A model generated the notes under the pieces. That model was not told the DNA's origin, ran no database searches, and was given only the letters and a program-made list of their open reading frames with translations. From Limnovirga sp038203525 (GTDB lineage: Bacteria; Bacteroidota; Bacteroidia; Chitinophagales; Chitinophagaceae): a stretch of DNA of 5,921 nt. The stretch is from assembly GCA_038203525.1 (NCBI GenBank), contig JBBRDW010000179.1, forward strand, positions 1-5,921. Reading direction: 5' to 3'. Below, piece after piece: positions 4,637 through 5,921 of this stretch. Position numbers and translations under genes: made by a program. The first letter of the stretch is position 1. Each line of letters opens with the position of its first letter.

Positions 4637-5921
4637 TTATTGGTTTATAAGTTGACTCGTTGAAACCGTTGCTCCCAACGATTGAATATGCTGGTAAAAG
4701 TTAGGATAAGATTTTGATACGGCCTGCGCTTCATCAATTACTGTTTCGCCTTCGGCTTTTAATGCTGCAACTGCACACATCATTGCAATACGATGATCAT
4801 GCCTTGAATGTACATGCGCACCTCGCAAACCTTTGCCCCCGTGTATCGTCATCAGGTTATCCTGAAGGTCAACCTGCACACCCATCTTACCAAGTTCTTC
4901 CTGTATCGTTAAGCCACGGTCGCTTTCTTTGTGTGCCAGGCGCAATACACCTTCTATAACTGTTGTGCCTTCACAATATGCTGCCAAAGCAGCAAGTGGC
5001 GGAAATAAATCAGGGCAATCTGTTGCATCGAAATGAAATGCTTTTAATACAGCGGGACCTATTTCAATATGATCATCCGTTATTGAAAGCGAGCAACCGC
5101 AATCCATTAAAGCTTTCATCACAGCTTTATCAGCCTGTGTTGACGCAATATCTAAACCTTGCACTAAAATCTTTCCTGCAATAGCGCCGGCAACTAATAA
5201 AAATGCGCCACCACTCCAGTCGCTTTCAACGGTATAATCTATAAATGTTTCTTCGTAATTAGCGCTCTCAGCAGAGAAATAAAATTCTTTGTATTCCTTA
5301 TTCTCAGGGGCTTTTAAGAAGAATTGTTCCATTACAGAAAGCGTAAGGTCAACATAAGGTTTACTCTTAAGATTGGTAACTGTAATGGTTACATCTTTAG
5401 CATCCGATGCTGCATAAGCGATCAATAAGCCAGTGAGAAATTGAGAGCTTAATGAGCCATCAATCGTTATATTTTTTGGTTGTAACGGACCTTTTACTTT
5501 TAGTGGAAGTTTGCCATTATTCGAAGAAATTTCTATATCAAGCTGCGGAAATATTTCATCAAAAAAATCCATTGGCCTTGTAAGCAAACTGCCTTCACCA
5601 TTGATCGTCATTACCTTTGAGTTAAGCGCAACGATGGGCGCAAACATTCTTATACCCAAGCCGCTCTCGCCGTTGTTAACTTCATTGGTTACTGCATTAA
5701 CGCCATTGCTTGAAATCTTTATACTTCCATCTATTTGTGTGTTAACTGTTGCGCCCAAATCTTGAATCACTTTCAACGCAGCAATATCATCATTTGAAAT
5801 ACCAGGATTGCGGATAATACTGTCACCCTTTCTTACCAATGCCGCTGCACATGCACGCTGCATCGAGCTTTTAGAAGCAGCCGCCGTTATAGTTCCTGTT
5901 AATGACGATGGTTGTATTGTT
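4637..5921 (-). CDS. aroA: 3-phosphoshikimate 1-carboxyvinyltransferase (EPSP synthase), 5' end outside window
   Basis: The enzyme condenses shikimate-3-phosphate with phosphoenolpyruvate to EPSP, the substrate of AroC next door. The frame is open to the last base. The first in-window ATG (5863) is not the start, because codons before it read TIQPSSLTGTITAAASKSS, the family N-terminus with the essential Lys-Ser (K17-S18 counted from the window edge, equivalent to E. coli K22-S23) and Arg22 (R27). The true start is likely a few codons beyond the window. 427 residues are visible, close to full length. Other landmarks: GESGLGIR (84-91, with Arg91 equivalent to E. coli R100), LLTRPMD (112-118), SSQFLTGLL (158-166), CPDLFP, AHKESDR, RHDHRIAMM, and VSKSYPNFY near the end. 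The loop equivalent to E. coli NAGTAMRP is ESGLGIRM, keeping the Gly. It is cytosolic. The stop at 4637 is 10 nt before aroC. Confidence 0.95.
   Translation of the reverse strand, partial: TIQPSSLTGTITAAASKSSMQRACAAALVRKGDSIIRNPGISNDDIAALKVIQDLGATVNTQIDGSIKISSNGVNAVTNEVNNGESGLGIRMFAPIVALNSKVMTINGEGSLLTRPMDFFDEIFPQLDIEISSNNGKLPLKVKGPLQPKNITIDGSLSSQFLTGLLIAYAASDAKDVTITVTNLKSKPYVDLTLSVMEQFFLKAPENKEYKEFYFSAESANYEETFIDYTVESDWSGGAFLLVAGAIAGKILVQGLDIASTQADKAVMKALMDCGCSLSITDDHIEIGPAVLKAFHFDATDCPDLFPPLAALAAYCEGTTVIEGVLRLAHKESDRGLTIQEELGKMGVQVDLQDNLMTIHGGKGLRGAHVHSRHDHRIAMMCAVAALKAEGETVIDEAQAVSKSYPNFYQHIQSLGATVSTSQLINQ

Overview
The window looks like a chromosomal segment of a Bacteroidota bacterium, most likely family Chitinophagaceae or a close relative. 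The evidence is the moderately AT-rich sequence, A/T-rich leaders without Shine-Dalgarno motifs, Bacteroidota-type AroC and AroA active-site variants, a DUF4440-type lipoprotein, and a sulfotransferase/class IV aminotransferase pair. The lineage call is by resemblance only; no search was run.

Layout. The left part is on the + strand. It holds the C-terminal part of a polytopic membrane protein (cut by the window start), then a two-gene unit: a small PAPS-type sulfotransferase (600-1322) and a branched-chain-type, PLP-dependent aminotransferase (1327-2229) only 4 nt downstream. The right part is on the - strand and reads leftwards: aroA (EPSP synthase, cut by the window end), aroC (chorismate synthase, apparent TTG start, 10 nt after aroA), a DUF952 protein, and a SnoaL/DUF4440-like lipoprotein ending in seven prolines and followed by a good intrinsic terminator. 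aroA and aroC catalyse the last two steps to chorismate and almost certainly share a transcript. DUF952 and the lipoprotein follow on the same strand with wider gaps and no clear pathway link.

The two gene sets converge on a 425-nt gap (2230-2654). It is not featureless. A 308-nt segment (2279-2586) is bounded by 20-nt imperfect inverted repeats ending in GTAC. It contains a - strand reading frame of about 66 codons that is broken by one base in a six-A run. A near-identical copy of the left end (18/19) lies alone in the aroC-DUF952 gap, and a 10-nt partial copy lies beside a GC-rich hairpin upstream of the sulfotransferase. Together these suggest a small, dispersed, non-autonomous repeat family in the intergenic DNA of this genome. 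This and the sulfotransferase-aminotransferase pair are the most interesting parts of the window. The rest is ordinary core metabolism.
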